Assembly (NCBI GenBank): GCA_963743035.1
Contig: CAVUOB010000003.1
Span: 248,001-312,000 of the forward strand
Reading direction: 5' to 3'
Length of the DNA: 64,000 nt
Source: PALSA-911 sp963743035
Lineage (GTDB): Bacteria; Pseudomonadota; Alphaproteobacteria; Acetobacterales; Acetobacteraceae
Shown here: positions 17,927 through 27,101 of the stretch, one piece after another
Numbering within the stretch: position 1 is the first letter of the stretch
How the letters are laid out: every line of letters begins with the position of its first letter
Position numbers and translations under genes: made by a program
The notes under the pieces: model-generated
Database searches by the model: none
What the model was told of the DNA's origin: nothing
Seen by the model: only the letters and a program-made list of their open reading frames with translations

Positions 17927-18643
17927 ATGCGTCGTCTGACCGCGCCGGCCCTCGCAGGTTTGCTGCTGGCCGTGCCCACCCCCGCCCATCGCGCCCAGGC
18001 GCAATCGGCGCCGCCGGTCGTGCAGACCGTGCTGAAACTGGCGGAAACCGCCACCGTGACGGTCCGGCCGGACGAACTGGCGGCCTCGCTGCGCGCGGAG
18101 GCGGTCGCCGGCAGCGCCGCCGAGGCGCAGGCCCGGGTCAACGCCGCCATCGCCGATGCGCTCACCCGGGCCAGGGCGGCGAGCGGCGTCACCGTCTCGA
18201 CCGGCGGCTACGGCGTCTATCGCATCGGCCCCAATCCGGGCGACCGGACCGAGCGCTGGCAGGCGGGCCAGTCGCTGGAACTGAAGGGCGGCGACGGCGC
18301 CGTGCTGCTGAAGCTGGTGGGCGAGCTGCAGAAATCCGGCCTGGCGGTGCGCAGCCTCGGCTGGCGCCTGTCGCCGGAGGCGGCCCGCAAGGCCCGCGCC
18401 GAAGCCACGCGCGAGGCCCTGGCCGGCCTGCGCGGCCGCGCCGACGAGGCCGCGGCGCAGATCGGCCTGGCGTTCGAGGGGTTCAAGGAAATCCGCCTCG
18501 ACAACGAACGCCCGGCCCCGTTCGCCCCGCGCATGATGGCCGCCGCCATGCCCGCAGCCGGCACCCCGCCGCCCAGCGCGGAAGCCGAAGATATCAGCGT
18601 CAGCGCCACCGCCGAAGCGGACGTGCTGCTGCGTTCGCGGTAG
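17927..18643 (+). CDS. SIMPL-domain (DUF541) periplasmic protein
   Basis: Protein of 238 aa with an N-terminal signal peptide (MRRLTAPALAGLLLAVPTPA, cleavage after HRAQA near residue 25). The mature part follows the SIMPL pattern: a strand with ATVTVRPDELAASLRAEAVA, a helix rich in AEAQARVNAAIADALTRARA, GVTVSTGGYGVYRI, a QAGQSLELKG strand, then a helical hairpin ARKARAEATREALAGLRGRA. Known members (such as Escherichia coli YggE) are periplasmic and linked to envelope or oxidative stress. The ribosome site GGCAGGAG precedes the ATG. The end is followed by a full palindromic element. Confidence 0.82.
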   Translation: MRRLTAPALAGLLLAVPTPAHRAQAQSAPPVVQTVLKLAETATVTVRPDELAASLRAEAVAGSAAEAQARVNAAIADALTRARAASGVTVSTGGYGVYRIGPNPGDRTERWQAGQSLELKGGDGAVLLKLVGELQKSGLAVRSLGWRLSPEAARKARAEATREALAGLRGRADEAAAQIGLAFEGFKEIRLDNERPAPFAPRMMAAAMPAAGTPPPSAEAEDISVSATAEADVLLRSR

Positions 18644-18651
18644 CATCTGCG

Positions 18652-18898
18652 GAGCAGGATTGGGGCTTCGCCCCAAGCCCCAGCAGGGCGCTGCCCTGCA
18701 CCCGGAAGGGGACAGTCGTCCCCTTCACCCCTCGGACTGGTTTGTTGGGAAGAGGGCCCAACCGACGTAGCCGTTGAAGGGCTACGTCATGGCCCTCTTC
18801 CCAACAAACCAAACAGAAATGGGTCCAGGGAACGAGTTCCCTGGCGGGGTGGAGGGGCGGAGCCCCCCTGGGGTTCGGGGCAAAGCCCCGATCCTGCC
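18652..18898. repeat. Intergenic palindromic element, full copy (copy 4)
   Basis: Central stem 18738-18758 with 18791-18811 is a perfect 21-base complement. Within the loop, GACGTAGCC and GGCTACGTC pair to extend the structure. Short hairpins (GGGGCTTCGCCCC, GGGGACAGTCGTCCCC, CAGGGAACGAGTTCCCTG) flank both sides. It lies between the convergent SIMPL and kup genes and reaches to 3 bases before the kup stop. Confidence 0.9.
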
Positions 18899-18900
18899 CG

Positions 18901-20811
18901 TCAGATCGCCACGCGGACGCCGAGTTCGACCACCCGGTCGGATGGGATGCGGAAGAACTCCGTGGCGGACACCGCGTTGCGGGCCATGACCAGGAACAGC
19001 CAAAGCCGCCAGATCGGCATTTTCGGCACCATCGCGGGCACCAGCACTTCGCGGCCCAGGAAGTAGCTGGCCTGCATCGGGTCGAAGGCGACGCCGCGTT
19101 CCTTCAGGTCCTCCAGCGCGCGGGGGATGTTCGGGCTTTCCATGAAGCCGTAGCGCAGCAGCACGCGGTGGATGCCGGGGGCGAGCTCCTCCACCTCGGT
19201 GCGCCGCTCGTGTCCGGCCTCCGGCTCGTCCAGGTTCTGCACGGTGACGAACAGCACCCGCTCGTGCAGCACCTTGTTGTGCTTCAGGTTGTGCAGCAGC
19301 GCCGCCGGCACGTAGTCGGGGTTGCCGGTAAGGAACACGGCCATGCCCGGCACCCGCACGGTGCGCGACTGCGGCAGCCGCGCCAGGAACGAGGCGAGCG
19401 GCAGGCTGTCCTGCCGCCAGCGGTCCAGCAGCAGGGCGCGGCCGCGGTTCCAGGAGGTCATCAGCGCCATCAGCGCCGAGGCCGAAGGCCAGCGGCACCC
19501 AGCCGCCTTCCGGGATCTTCAGCGCGTTGGCGGCGAAGAACACGCTGTCGATGACGAAGAAGCCGCCGAACACCACGATGGCGGCCGCCCGCGACCAGTG
19601 ATACTGGCGGCGGAACACCACCATCGCCAGCACGCAGGTGCACAGGAACGTGCCGGTGACCGCGATGCCGTAGGCCGCGGCCAGGTTGTCGCTGCTGCGG
19701 AAGGCGAAGACCAGGATCAACACGCCCAGCAGCAGCGCGGTGTTCACCTGCGGCACGTAGATCTGGCCTTCCTCGGTATTGGAGGTGTGGCGCACGGTCA
19801 TGCGCGGCAGGAAGCCGAGCTGCATGCACTTGCCGGGTGATCGAATAGGCGCCGGAGATCAGCGCCTGGCTGGCGATCACCGTGGCGACGGTGGCCAGGA
19901 TCACCATCGGCAGGCGCAGCCAGTCCGGCCCGAGCAGGAAGAACGGGTTCTCGATCGCCTTGGGATCGCTGAGGATCAGCGCGCCCTGGCCGAAATAGTT
20001 CAGCACCAGGCTCGGCAGCACGAAGGCCATCCAGGTCAGCCGGATCGGCTGCGCGGCCGAAATGCCCCATATCCGCGTACAGCGCCTCGGCGCCGGTGAC
20101 GCACAGCACCACGGCGCCGAGCACGACGAACGCGAGCACCTTGTAATGGACGCAGAGCGCGATGGCGTAGGTCGGCGAGACCGACAGCAGCACATAGGGG
20201 TGCTGCACGATCTCGAGCAGGCCAAGCGCCCCGATCGCAACGAACCACACGGCCATGATCGGGCCGAACATGCGCCCGACGCTGCCGGTGCCGCGCCATT
20301 GCACGGCGAACAGCATCACGATCACCGCCGCCGAGATCGGCAGGACGTATTGCGCCGCCGACGGGGTGACGACCTCCAGGCCCTCGACCGCCGACAGCAC
20401 CGAAATGGCCGGCGTGATGATGCCGTCGCCGAAGAACAGGCAGGCCCCGGCGATGCCGACCAGGCCGAGGATCCGGCGCAGGCGGGAACCCTCCGAGACG
20501 CGCTGGGCCAGCGCCATCAGCGCCAGGATGCCGCCCTCGCCATGGTTGTCGGCGCGCATCACCAGCAGCACGTATTTCACCGTGACGATCAGCACCAGCG
20601 ACCAGAAGATCAGGGACAGGATGCCCATGATCTCCACCTGGGTGATCGGCAGGTCGTGGAACAATTGCAGGCTGGTCTTGAACGCATAGAGCGGGCTGGT
20701 GCCGATATCGCCATAGACGACGCCCAGCACCGCCAGCAGGGCGCTGGCCTTGGGGATCGACGTGGTCGTACCCCGCTCCGCCACGGTAGCGCCGGCCGGA
20801 GCAGCGGTCAC
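18901..20811 (-). pseudogene. kup: kup potassium transporter, three single-base frameshifts
   Basis: Proton-coupled potassium uptake protein of the KUP family. Reading from about 20811 (GTG, uncertain) the protein starts with ASALLAVLGVVYGDIGTSPLY, the family hallmark, then FFGDGIITPAISVLSAVEG. The frame then changes three times: near 20052 after ALYADMGHFGR, near 19829 between AYSITRQ and MQLGFLPRM, and near 19478 between PLAFGL and ALMTSWNRGR. Each time deleting one base restores the expected text. The corrected product is about 635 aa, the usual length, ending SDRVVELGVRVAI. All parts are conserved between breaks, so recent decay or sequencing insertions are both possible. An upstream ATG at 21018 would add 69 unusual residues. 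Confidence 0.8.
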
Positions 20812-21189
20812 CGGCCGACCCCGGCCGGAGCGCAGGCTCTCTGAGCGCAGGCTCCCTGGGAGAAACCCTCCCGGGCGCCCATCGGCCCGGAACACGCGCC
20901 CCGGGACCAGACCCTGGCCGGAAGCGGAACCTTCAAACCGGGCCGTGGGCGATGCGCCATATTTTGCCTCGATGCGTCGTGCCTTGATCGACGGGGAAGG
21001 CCGGCCGCGGCCTTCCATATCGGCGGGGCTGGCTGCCGGGCGAACCCCCGCTATCCCGAAAGAACCCGGGCGGCGGACCCATACGACGGGATCGGAGGCG
21101 AGACAAGCGTGCTGCGGACCGTCCGCTCCCCGCCCCGCCGTGACATCCAGATTGTGGCAAAAGATGGCGGACCCCGAACGGCCGTCCGC
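20812..21189. other. Gene-free gap between kup and the TPR gene
   Basis: About 378 bases without a supported gene. It should hold the kup promoter on the minus strand. Visible details are two direct copies of GAGCGCAGGCTC (near 20826-20860), followed by a GGGAG/CTCCC-type short inverted repeat. I see no strong promoter and no palindromic element. Confidence 0.4.
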
Positions 21190-22794
21190 CTATCGCTCCA
21201 TGGCGGCGCCGCGCGCCTCCGCCAGGGCGCAGCACACCCTCGCCACCACGCTGTCCCAGTCCCCGGCGGCCTGCTGGCGGAACTGCCGCAGCGTCGGATA
21301 CCAGGGGTTGTCGTCCCGCCCGAGCAGCCAGCGCCAGTCGGTGTCGGCGCGGTTCAGCAGCCACACCGGCCGGCCGAGCGCCCCGGCCAGATGCGCCACC
21401 GCCGTGTCGACGGCGATGACCAGGTCCAGCGCCTCGATCAGGCAGGCGGTCTCGGCGAAATCCTGCAGCTCCCCGGTCCAGTCATGCAGCGCGCGGCCGA
21501 ACGCCGTGGCCCGCACCGCTTCCGGCGGCACGTCCTTCTGCAGCGAGACGAAGGACACGCCCTCCATCCCCGCCAGCGGCGCCAGGCACTCCAGCGGGAT
21601 GGAGCGGCGGCGGTCCATCGTCATGTCCCGCGGATTGCCCGCCCAGACGATGCCGACGCGAAGCCCCGGCAGCTCGCCGGCGCGGCGGCGCCAATGCGCG
21701 GTGCGGACCGGGTCCGCATGCAGATAGGGAACGGCGGACGGAATGGTCTCCAGCGTGGTGGCGAAGGCGCGCGGCAGGCTCATGATCGGGCATTGCAGGT
21801 CGAACGGCGGCAGCACATCGCCGGTCTCGAACACCTGAACGCCGGGAAAACCCGACAGCAGCCGGATCAGCGGACGCGCCACCGTCAGCAGCACCCGCCC
21901 GGGCGGCGTGCCCGCGCGCTGCGCGATCATCGGCAGGTAGCGCGCCATCTGGATCGTGTCGCCATGCCCTTGCTCGGCATGGACCAGCAGCGTGCGCCCA
22001 TCCAGCGCCTCCCCCGTCCAGCGCGGCTGGGGATGGGACCGGGGCGGCACCGCGCCGGCGGCGAAGCGGTGTTCGTAGCCCTCCCACCCCTCCGCCAGCC
22101 GCCCGGCCAGCAGCAGCAGGATCCCGAGGTTGTACTGCAGCATGGCATGCACCGGCGTGCCCTCCGGCGCCAGCCGCAGAGCCGCGCGATAGGCGCCCTC
22201 GGCCTCCTCCAGCCGTCCGAGGTCCTTCAGCAGGCTGGCGTGGTTGGCGCGCAGGACGGGATCGCGCGGTTCGCGCGCGGCAGCCTGGCGGAACCACGGT
22301 TCCGCCTCCTCCAGCCGCGACAAGGCCCGCAGCGCCAGCGCCAGGTTGTTCTGGATGTCATGCAGCGACGGCTTGAGCCGCAGCGCCTCCCGATACGTCT
22401 CCACCGCCTCCCCGGAGCGGCCGAGATCGTGGAGCGCATGGCCGGCGGCCTGCATCGCCTCGGGAAACCCCGGCTTTCGCGCCAAGGCATCCCGCGCCGC
22501 CTCCAGCGCCGGCTCGGGATGGCCGAGCTCCAGCAGCGTCAGCGCGCAATTCACCAGATACCCCGCCGCCGCGGCCGGCTTCTGCTGCATCGCCCGGTTC
22601 AGCCATTCCGTCGCCGATTGCGGCTGGCCAAGCCGCAAAAGCACCATGGCCAGCAGGCCCATCGTATCCGCATGGTTGGGCGCGGCCGCCAGGAGCTGCT
22701 GACAAGCACCCGCCGCCTCCCGCAGCCTCCCAGCCCCCAGCAAAGGCAGAACCCGCTGATACGCCTCGTCAACCGCCCGCGACCGCCGGCTCAT
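21190..22794 (-). CDS. TPR protein with glycosyltransferase-like C-terminal domain
   Basis: Protein of 534 aa in two parts. Residues 5-240 are at least six tetratricopeptide repeats (for example GRLREAAGACQQLLAAAPNH, GRSGEAVETYREALRLKPSL, GRLEEAEGAYRAALRLAPEG). Residues 260-530 resemble the C-terminal half of glycosyltransferases of the heptosyltransferase/O-GlcNAc-transferase fold: TLLVHAEQGHGDTIQMARYL, LRVGIVWAGNP, VSFVSLQKD, then DLVIAVDTAVAHLAGALGRPVWLL, where the acidic residue and VAHLAGA loop would bind the sugar nucleotide. Such TPR-fused proteins are common in alphaproteobacteria; the acceptor is unknown. ATG 22794 is chosen because the reading upstream runs through the palindromic repeat. 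Confidence 0.8.
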   Translation of the reverse strand: MSRRSRAVDEAYQRVLPLLGAGRLREAAGACQQLLAAAPNHADTMGLLAMVLLRLGQPQSATEWLNRAMQQKPAAAAGYLVNCALTLLELGHPEPALEAARDALARKPGFPEAMQAAGHALHDLGRSGEAVETYREALRLKPSLHDIQNNLALALRALSRLEEAEPWFRQAAAREPRDPVLRANHASLLKDLGRLEEAEGAYRAALRLAPEGTPVHAMLQYNLGILLLLAGRLAEGWEGYEHRFAAGAVPPRSHPQPRWTGEALDGRTLLVHAEQGHGDTIQMARYLPMIAQRAGTPPGRVLLTVARPLIRLLSGFPGVQVFETGDVLPPFDLQCPIMSLPRAFATTLETIPSAVPYLHADPVRTAHWRRRAGELPGLRVGIVWAGNPRDMTMDRRRSIPLECLAPLAGMEGVSFVSLQKDVPPEAVRATAFGRALHDWTGELQDFAETACLIEALDLVIAVDTAVAHLAGALGRPVWLLNRADTDWRWLLGRDDNPWYPTLRQFRQQAAGDWDSVVARVCCALAEARGAAMER

Positions 22795-22824
22795 GCCCGA
22801 GGGCCCGGAGGCGACGGTGCCGCG

Positions 22825-23072
22825 CAAGGAAGGTTGGGGCTTTGCCCCAAACCCCAGGAGGGGCGCTGCCCCTCCACCCCGCAAGGGGATGGTCATCCCC
22901 TTGACCCCTGTCAGTTTGGTTTGTTGGGAAGGGGGCATGCCGCAGCCCGTCAACGGCTTCGTCGGTTGCGCCCCCTTCCCAACAAACCAGTCCGAGGGAT
23001 CCAAGGGACGACTGTCCCTTGGCGGGTGCAGGGCAGAGCCCTGCCGGGGCCTGGGGCGGAGCCCCAGACTTT
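22825..23072. repeat. Intergenic palindromic element, full copy, inverted orientation (copy 5)
   Basis: Central stem 22917-22936 pairs perfectly with 22970-22989. The loop is the reverse complement of the loop in copy 3 (TCAACGGCTTCGTCGGT), so this copy is inserted the other way round. It lies downstream of yggS and upstream of the TPR gene, both on the minus strand. Confidence 0.9.
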
Positions 23073-23109
23073 CTCTGCGCCCCGCCGGCCTCCGGGCCCC
23101 GGGGCATCA

Positions 23110-23805
23110 TCAGCGGTGGCCGAAGATGGCGCTGCCGACGCGGATCCAGGTGGCGCCGCAGGTTATGGCGGTTTCGAAATCCGCGGACATGCCCATGGAC
23201 ACGGTTTTCAGGCCGTGCCGGGCGGCGCGGTCGGCCAGCCAGGTGAAGTGCGGACTGGGGTCCTGGTCGGCGGGTGGGACGCACATCAGTCCGATCAATG
23301 CGTCGCCGAAGCGGGATTTGCAGTCGTTGATGAAGCTGTCCGCGTCGGCGCGGCCGATGCCGGCTTTTTGTGGCTCGTCGCCGACATTCACCTCGACCAG
23401 CAGGCGCGGCATGCGGCCTTCCTTGGCCGCGGCGGCCGCGATCGCGTCCGCGAGGCGCGGGCGGTCCAGGCTTTCGATCACGTCGGCCAGGCGCACCGCG
23501 TCGCGTGCCTTGTTGGTCTGCAGGCCGCCGATCAGGTGCAGTTGCAGCTGCGGAAACGCCTGGCGCAGCGGCGGGAATTTTTCCGCCGCTTCCTGCACCC
23601 GGTTTTCGCCGAAGATCAGCTGGCCGGCCTGCAGCGCGGCGCGGACGGCTTCGGCCGGCTTGGTCTTGGAGACCGCGACCAGGGTAATGTCCTCCGCCCG
23701 GCGGCCGGCGATGTGCGCCGCGGCGGCGATCCGGTCGCGGATGCGGGCCAGGTTGGCGGCGATGTCGGGGGTCGCCGGGTGGGCCGGCTGGGGGGACGCG
23801 TTCAT
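23110..23805 (-). CDS. yggS: YggS-family pyridoxal phosphate homeostasis protein
   Basis: PLP-binding protein of 231 aa with the fold of the N-terminal domain of alanine racemase; no catalytic role is known, and it keeps PLP and amino-acid pools balanced. The PLP lysine is K47 in VAVSKTKP. Other family motifs are FGENRVQEAAEK, LHLIGGLQTNKA, LLVEVNVGDEPQKAG, LKTVSMGMSADFETAI and a C-terminal VGSAIFG that holds the phosphate. Its start codon (23805-23803) overlaps the start codon of the oppositely oriented thiE-like gene inside one CATG. Confidence 0.93.
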   Translation of the reverse strand: MNASPQPAHPATPDIAANLARIRDRIAAAAHIAGRRAEDITLVAVSKTKPAEAVRAALQAGQLIFGENRVQEAAEKFPPLRQAFPQLQLHLIGGLQTNKARDAVRLADVIESLDRPRLADAIAAAAAKEGRMPRLLVEVNVGDEPQKAGIGRADADSFINDCKSRFGDALIGLMCVPPADQDPSPHFTWLADRAARHGLKTVSMGMSADFETAITCGATWIRVGSAIFGHR

Positions 23806-24421
23806 GGATCAAAAGCTTGTCGCCTGGGCCCGCGCCGTCAAGTCGGCGACGCGTTTCATGCCGGGCCGTCGCGGCATGCCGGTGCTGTGGCTGTTCACCG
23901 ATGCCGTGCGGCTGTCGGATCCGCGCCCGGCAGTGGCGCGGCTGCCGAAAGGGCTGTGCGGGGTGGTTCTGCGCCATGACGGGGAGCCCGGCCGGGCCGG
24001 GCTGGGCCGGGACCTGGCCCGGATATGCCGGGCGCGCCGGCTGGCCCTGGTGGTGGCCGGCGATGCGCGGCTGGCGGCAGCACTCGGCGCCGGCGTGCAT
24101 CTGCGCGCGGGGCGGCGGGGTCCCGGCTTCGGGGGGAAGCGGGGCGCGTGGCCGCGTTCCGCCCTGGTGACGAGTTCGGCGCATGATCCGCGCGAATTGC
24201 GCCGCGCCGCGCGCGCGGGCGCCGATCTGGCGTTCCTGTCGCCGGCCTTCCCGACGGCGAGCCATCCCGGCGCGCGCGCCCTGGGCGCGGCCCGCTGGAC
24301 CCGGCTGGCGATGCGGGCGCGGCTGCCGGTGGCGGCGCTCGGCGGCATCGGCGCGGCCAGCGTGCGGGCCTTGCCAAGGCGGCTGTGCCGGGGCGCCGGA
24401 GCGATCGGCGCGCTCGCCTGA
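23804..24421 (+). CDS. Thiamine phosphate synthase-like (ThiE/TenI) protein
   Basis: Protein of 205 aa with the TIM-barrel pattern of ThiE/TenI. LALVVAGDARLAAALGAGVHL precedes an Arg/Gly-rich loop, and LVTSSAHDPRELRRAARAGA and AFLSPAFPTASHPGA match the pyrophosphate- and pyrimidine-binding side. VAALGGIGAASV is the phosphate loop. The opening residues (MDQKLVAWARAVKSAT) are longer than in classical ThiE and the DRAD-type active-site text is not obvious, so it could be a TenI-like or otherwise specialised protein of the thiamine family. It runs head to head with yggS, sharing the CATG start. Confidence 0.68.
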   Translation: MDQKLVAWARAVKSATRFMPGRRGMPVLWLFTDAVRLSDPRPAVARLPKGLCGVVLRHDGEPGRAGLGRDLARICRARRLALVVAGDARLAAALGAGVHLRAGRRGPGFGGKRGAWPRSALVTSSAHDPRELRRAARAGADLAFLSPAFPTASHPGARALGAARWTRLAMRARLPVAALGGIGAASVRALPRRLCRGAGAIGALA

Positions 24422-24698
24422 TCCGGAGGCCTGATCAGGGCTGCCAGGTCGCCTGTGTCATCGCCCGGCCACGGCGCTGTTGCTCGGGTGCCACAGTGTT
24501 TCGCAAATGCCATGCGGACCCCCGCCAGGCCGTTGCGGGAATTCCGGTGGACTGCTCATAGTATCGCCAGGTCTGGCTGCCCCCCCTTTTGCGGGGATGA
24601 TCCCTTGCTAGCGTATCCGAGAGGTCATCTGGTGGGACGAATGGGGCGGGGCCTGAGAATGTCTGCCGGGAACCCCCGGCCAAACGAGGAGGGTTTAC

Positions 24699-26165
24699 AT
24701 GCGTAAGATTCTGCTGGCCAGCGCGGCCATGCTCAGCGCGACCGCCGGCATGGCGATCGCCCAGGAACGCCAACAGTTCGTTGAGCCGGCCTATGCGGGC
24801 GTGAAGCCGAATACCCCGGTTTCCGGCGCCGGCGCCAACAACAACAACAACGTGCAAGCCGCGATGATTCCCGGCCCGACCGCGAATCCGCAGCCCGGCA
24901 CCTTCGTCATCCGCCTCGGCGGCCGCGTGAACGTTGAAGCCGGCGCCGGCTGGTCCAGCCTGGACAGCATCGGCGGCACGGGTCCTGCCAACACCGGCGC
25001 TGCCAAGCGCAATCCGTACGGCATGGGCACCTATTTCCGCCTGTATCCGGGCCTCGACGCGATGGCGACGAACGGCCTGCGCTACGGTGCCGCGGCCGAG
25101 CTGCGCACCAACTGGGGCGGCAATGTCAGCGGCGGCAGCGCCGAGACCTCGGGCCAGACCATGTATGTCCGCCGCGCCTTCGTCTACGCCGCCGGCGACA
25201 ACTGGGGCTTGGTCCGCGTCGGTCAGGGCGACGGCACGATCAGCTTGTTCGACGGTGGTGTGACCACCGGCCAGAACTGGTCCAACTCCGGCGTGCTGAA
25301 CGGCGGTGACGCCCAGGTCCTGACGCCGAGCCGCACCGCGATTCCGTTCTACTGGATGGCCGTTGCCGGCAACGAATACGGGACCAACAAGGTCATCTAC
25401 GTCTCGCCGAAGGTCTTCGGGGTTGAGGGCTCGGTTCTCCTACATGCCGAGCACGGGCAACATCTACAGCGACGGCGGCACCTCGCCCTACACTCTTACG
25501 GCGAACTGCCCGATTGCTCGTCGAACTGCTCGACCCTGTCCTCCTCCTCGGCCGCCAGCGACGCTTCCCGCTACACCGACCTGTACCAGGTCGGCCTGCG
25601 TTACCTGAACGATATCGGCCCGGTGAACGTCCGCGTCTTCGGCGTCTATGTCGGCAGCGGCCAGGTCAACTACACCGGCCTTACCCCGCGCGGCACGGTG
25701 ACCGGTCTGTATGACAACCTCGGCGTGTTGAACGCCGGCGCGGCCGTGACCTATGCCGGCTTCACGCTGGCGGCGAACTGGATCGGCGGCGCGATGAACG
25801 GTCAGTTCACCCTGAAGCCGGCCGGCGGCGCGAACCTGAACGCGACCACCGCCAGCTTGCAGTATGTGACCGGCCCGCTGACCCTCGGCATCACCGGTGC
25901 GGTCGATACCGCACAGGGTGCCGGCCAGATCGGCGCCGCGTCGCTGGTGGGCCAGACCCAGCTGGACGAGCGGCAGATCTCGGCGGGTGGCCGTTGGGTG
26001 GTTGCTCCCGGCCTGGCGATCTCCGCGGACTACATCTACCAGCAGCGCCGCCAGAACGGTTACAACTGGCAGACCGCGACCATCAACGCCCCTGGCGCTG
26101 GCTTCAACACCAACAGCCAGATCCAGGCGCAGACGGTCCTGCTCGGCGTCGCCGTCAACTGGTAA
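24699..26165 (+). CDS. Outer-membrane porin, carrying a compensated frameshift
   Basis: General porin of about 488 aa with a signal peptide (MRKILLASAAMLSATAGMAIAQ, cleaved after residue 21) and a beta-barrel pattern of alternating hydrophobic residues, ending in QAQTVLLGVAVNW with the terminal aromatic typical of outer-membrane proteins. AACGAGGAGG precedes the ATG. Between about 25434 and 25515 the main frame reads an unlikely His/Arg-rich stretch. The +1 frame there reads FSYMPSTGNIYSDGGTSPYT, a plausible extracellular loop, so a one-base insertion and a later one-base loss probably offset each other. The gap of 277 bases upstream holds a weak -35/-10-like pair (TTGCGG near 24534, CATAGT near 24558). 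A terminator follows. Confidence 0.85.
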   Translation: MRKILLASAAMLSATAGMAIAQERQQFVEPAYAGVKPNTPVSGAGANNNNNVQAAMIPGPTANPQPGTFVIRLGGRVNVEAGAGWSSLDSIGGTGPANTGAAKRNPYGMGTYFRLYPGLDAMATNGLRYGAAAELRTNWGGNVSGGSAETSGQTMYVRRAFVYAAGDNWGLVRVGQGDGTISLFDGGVTTGQNWSNSGVLNGGDAQVLTPSRTAIPFYWMAVAGNEYGTNKVIYVSPKVFGVEGSVLLHAEHGQHLQRRRHLALHSYGELPDCSSNCSTLSSSSAASDASRYTDLYQVGLRYLNDIGPVNVRVFGVYVGSGQVNYTGLTPRGTVTGLYDNLGVLNAGAAVTYAGFTLAANWIGGAMNGQFTLKPAGGANLNATTASLQYVTGPLTLGITGAVDTAQGAGQIGAASLVGQTQLDERQISAGGRWVVAPGLAISADYIYQQRRQNGYNWQTATINAPGAGFNTNSQIQAQTVLLGVAVNW

Positions 26166-26187
26166 GATCCTGACGACTTGGCTACAA

Positions 26188-26220
26188 GAAAACGGCGGGG
26201 AAATTCCCCGCCGTTTTTTT
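26188..26220 (+). terminator. Intrinsic terminator of the porin gene
   Basis: AACGGCGGGG and CCCCGCCGTT form a perfect 10-base stem around the loop AAATT, followed by a run of seven T. It lies 22 bases after the porin stop. It is the only classical stem-plus-U-tract terminator found in the window. Confidence 0.92.
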
Positions 26221-26378
26221 ATGCCGTCGCCCCGTTTTCGTCGCGTGGCCGGGTGCCCTGGCGAATGCCGGGCCTTGTGGGCCAGCCTCGATCGGGGTTT
26301 CCTGGCACGCGGCTATTGGCGGCGTGTCAAGTACACGCTAGGTAGCCCGCTGAACATGAATGAACTCCGGGTCCTGAC

Positions 26379-26924
26379 ATGACAACCAATCGACCGATAC
26401 TTCTGCCTGCCCTGCTGCTGGGGGTTATGGCATTGGCCGGTTGCTCCGCCATCACGCCGAACCAGGTGCCCGACAACTACTCGGGAACCGCGGGTCCGAA
26501 TTCGGAAAGCGGCCGGCTGATGGGCAGCGCCACCGGCAGCGATGTCATCCTGGGCACCGCCAAGAACAAGCAGCCCGAGGGCGGTGCCGGCGGCGGCGGG
26601 CTCGGCGTGAACGCGTATCTGTGGCGCGGCGCGCTGGATACGCTGTCCTTCATGCCGCTCTCCTCCGCCGATCCGTTCGGCGGCGTGATCATCACCGATT
26701 GGTGGCAGCCGCAGGGTGGCGGCGGGGAGCGGTTCAAGGCGACCGCCTATATCCTCGGGCGGGAACTGCGCGCGGATTCGCTCCGCGTCGCGATGTATCG
26801 CCAGGTGGAACAGAAGGGCCAATGGGTGGACGCGCCGATCAGCCCGACCACCGTGTCGGAGATCGAGAACCGGGTGCTGTCCAGGGCGCGCACATTGCGG
26901 GCGCAGGGCAACCAGAGCGGCTAG
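26379..26924 (+). CDS. DUF3576 lipoprotein
   Basis: Lipoprotein of 181 aa; function unknown. The signal peptide ends in the lipobox LAGC with Cys at residue 22. The mature part opens with a Gly/Asn/Ser-rich stretch, then GLGVNAYLWRGALDTLSFMPLSSADPFGGVIITDWW, the conserved core of DUF3576, and a C-terminal helix SEIENRVLSRARTLR. In alphaproteobacteria this family sits directly upstream of leuS and lptE, as here, which suggests an envelope role linked with LptE (inference from context). It starts 158 bases after the porin terminator, so it has its own promoter. Confidence 0.85.
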   Translation: MTTNRPILLPALLLGVMALAGCSAITPNQVPDNYSGTAGPNSESGRLMGSATGSDVILGTAKNKQPEGGAGGGGLGVNAYLWRGALDTLSFMPLSSADPFGGVIITDWWQPQGGGGERFKATAYILGRELRADSLRVAMYRQVEQKGQWVDAPISPTTVSEIENRVLSRARTLRAQGNQSG

Positions 26925-27101
26925 AGCCATATCGCTTGAGGTTGCTTCAACCGAGCGATGGAATGGCTCGCTGAAACCTTGCCTGGCGCCCCCGTCCGCT
27001 GATGCCGATCCGGCGGAAACCCAGCCAAATCTTGCCGGGACAGGCGATCTGGACGATACAGGCCCGCTTGTCTTCCGCCAGCAAGACATTTGGAAACAAC
27101 G

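Noticed and set aside
22800..23004. N-terminal extension of the TPR protein (MDPSDWFVGKGAQ...) and similar short proteins at other palindromic elements
   Set aside because: The same peptide pieces recur wherever the palindromic element occurs because they are read from the repeat. The TPR protein start at 22794 fits better.
24534..24565. Promoter of the porin gene
   Set aside because: TTGCGG and CATAGT are only a weak match with an 18-base gap, so it is mentioned in the porin entry but not listed separately.
27090..27101. TTG start for leuS
   Set aside because: It adds METT only; the ATG at 27102 gives the usual N-terminus.
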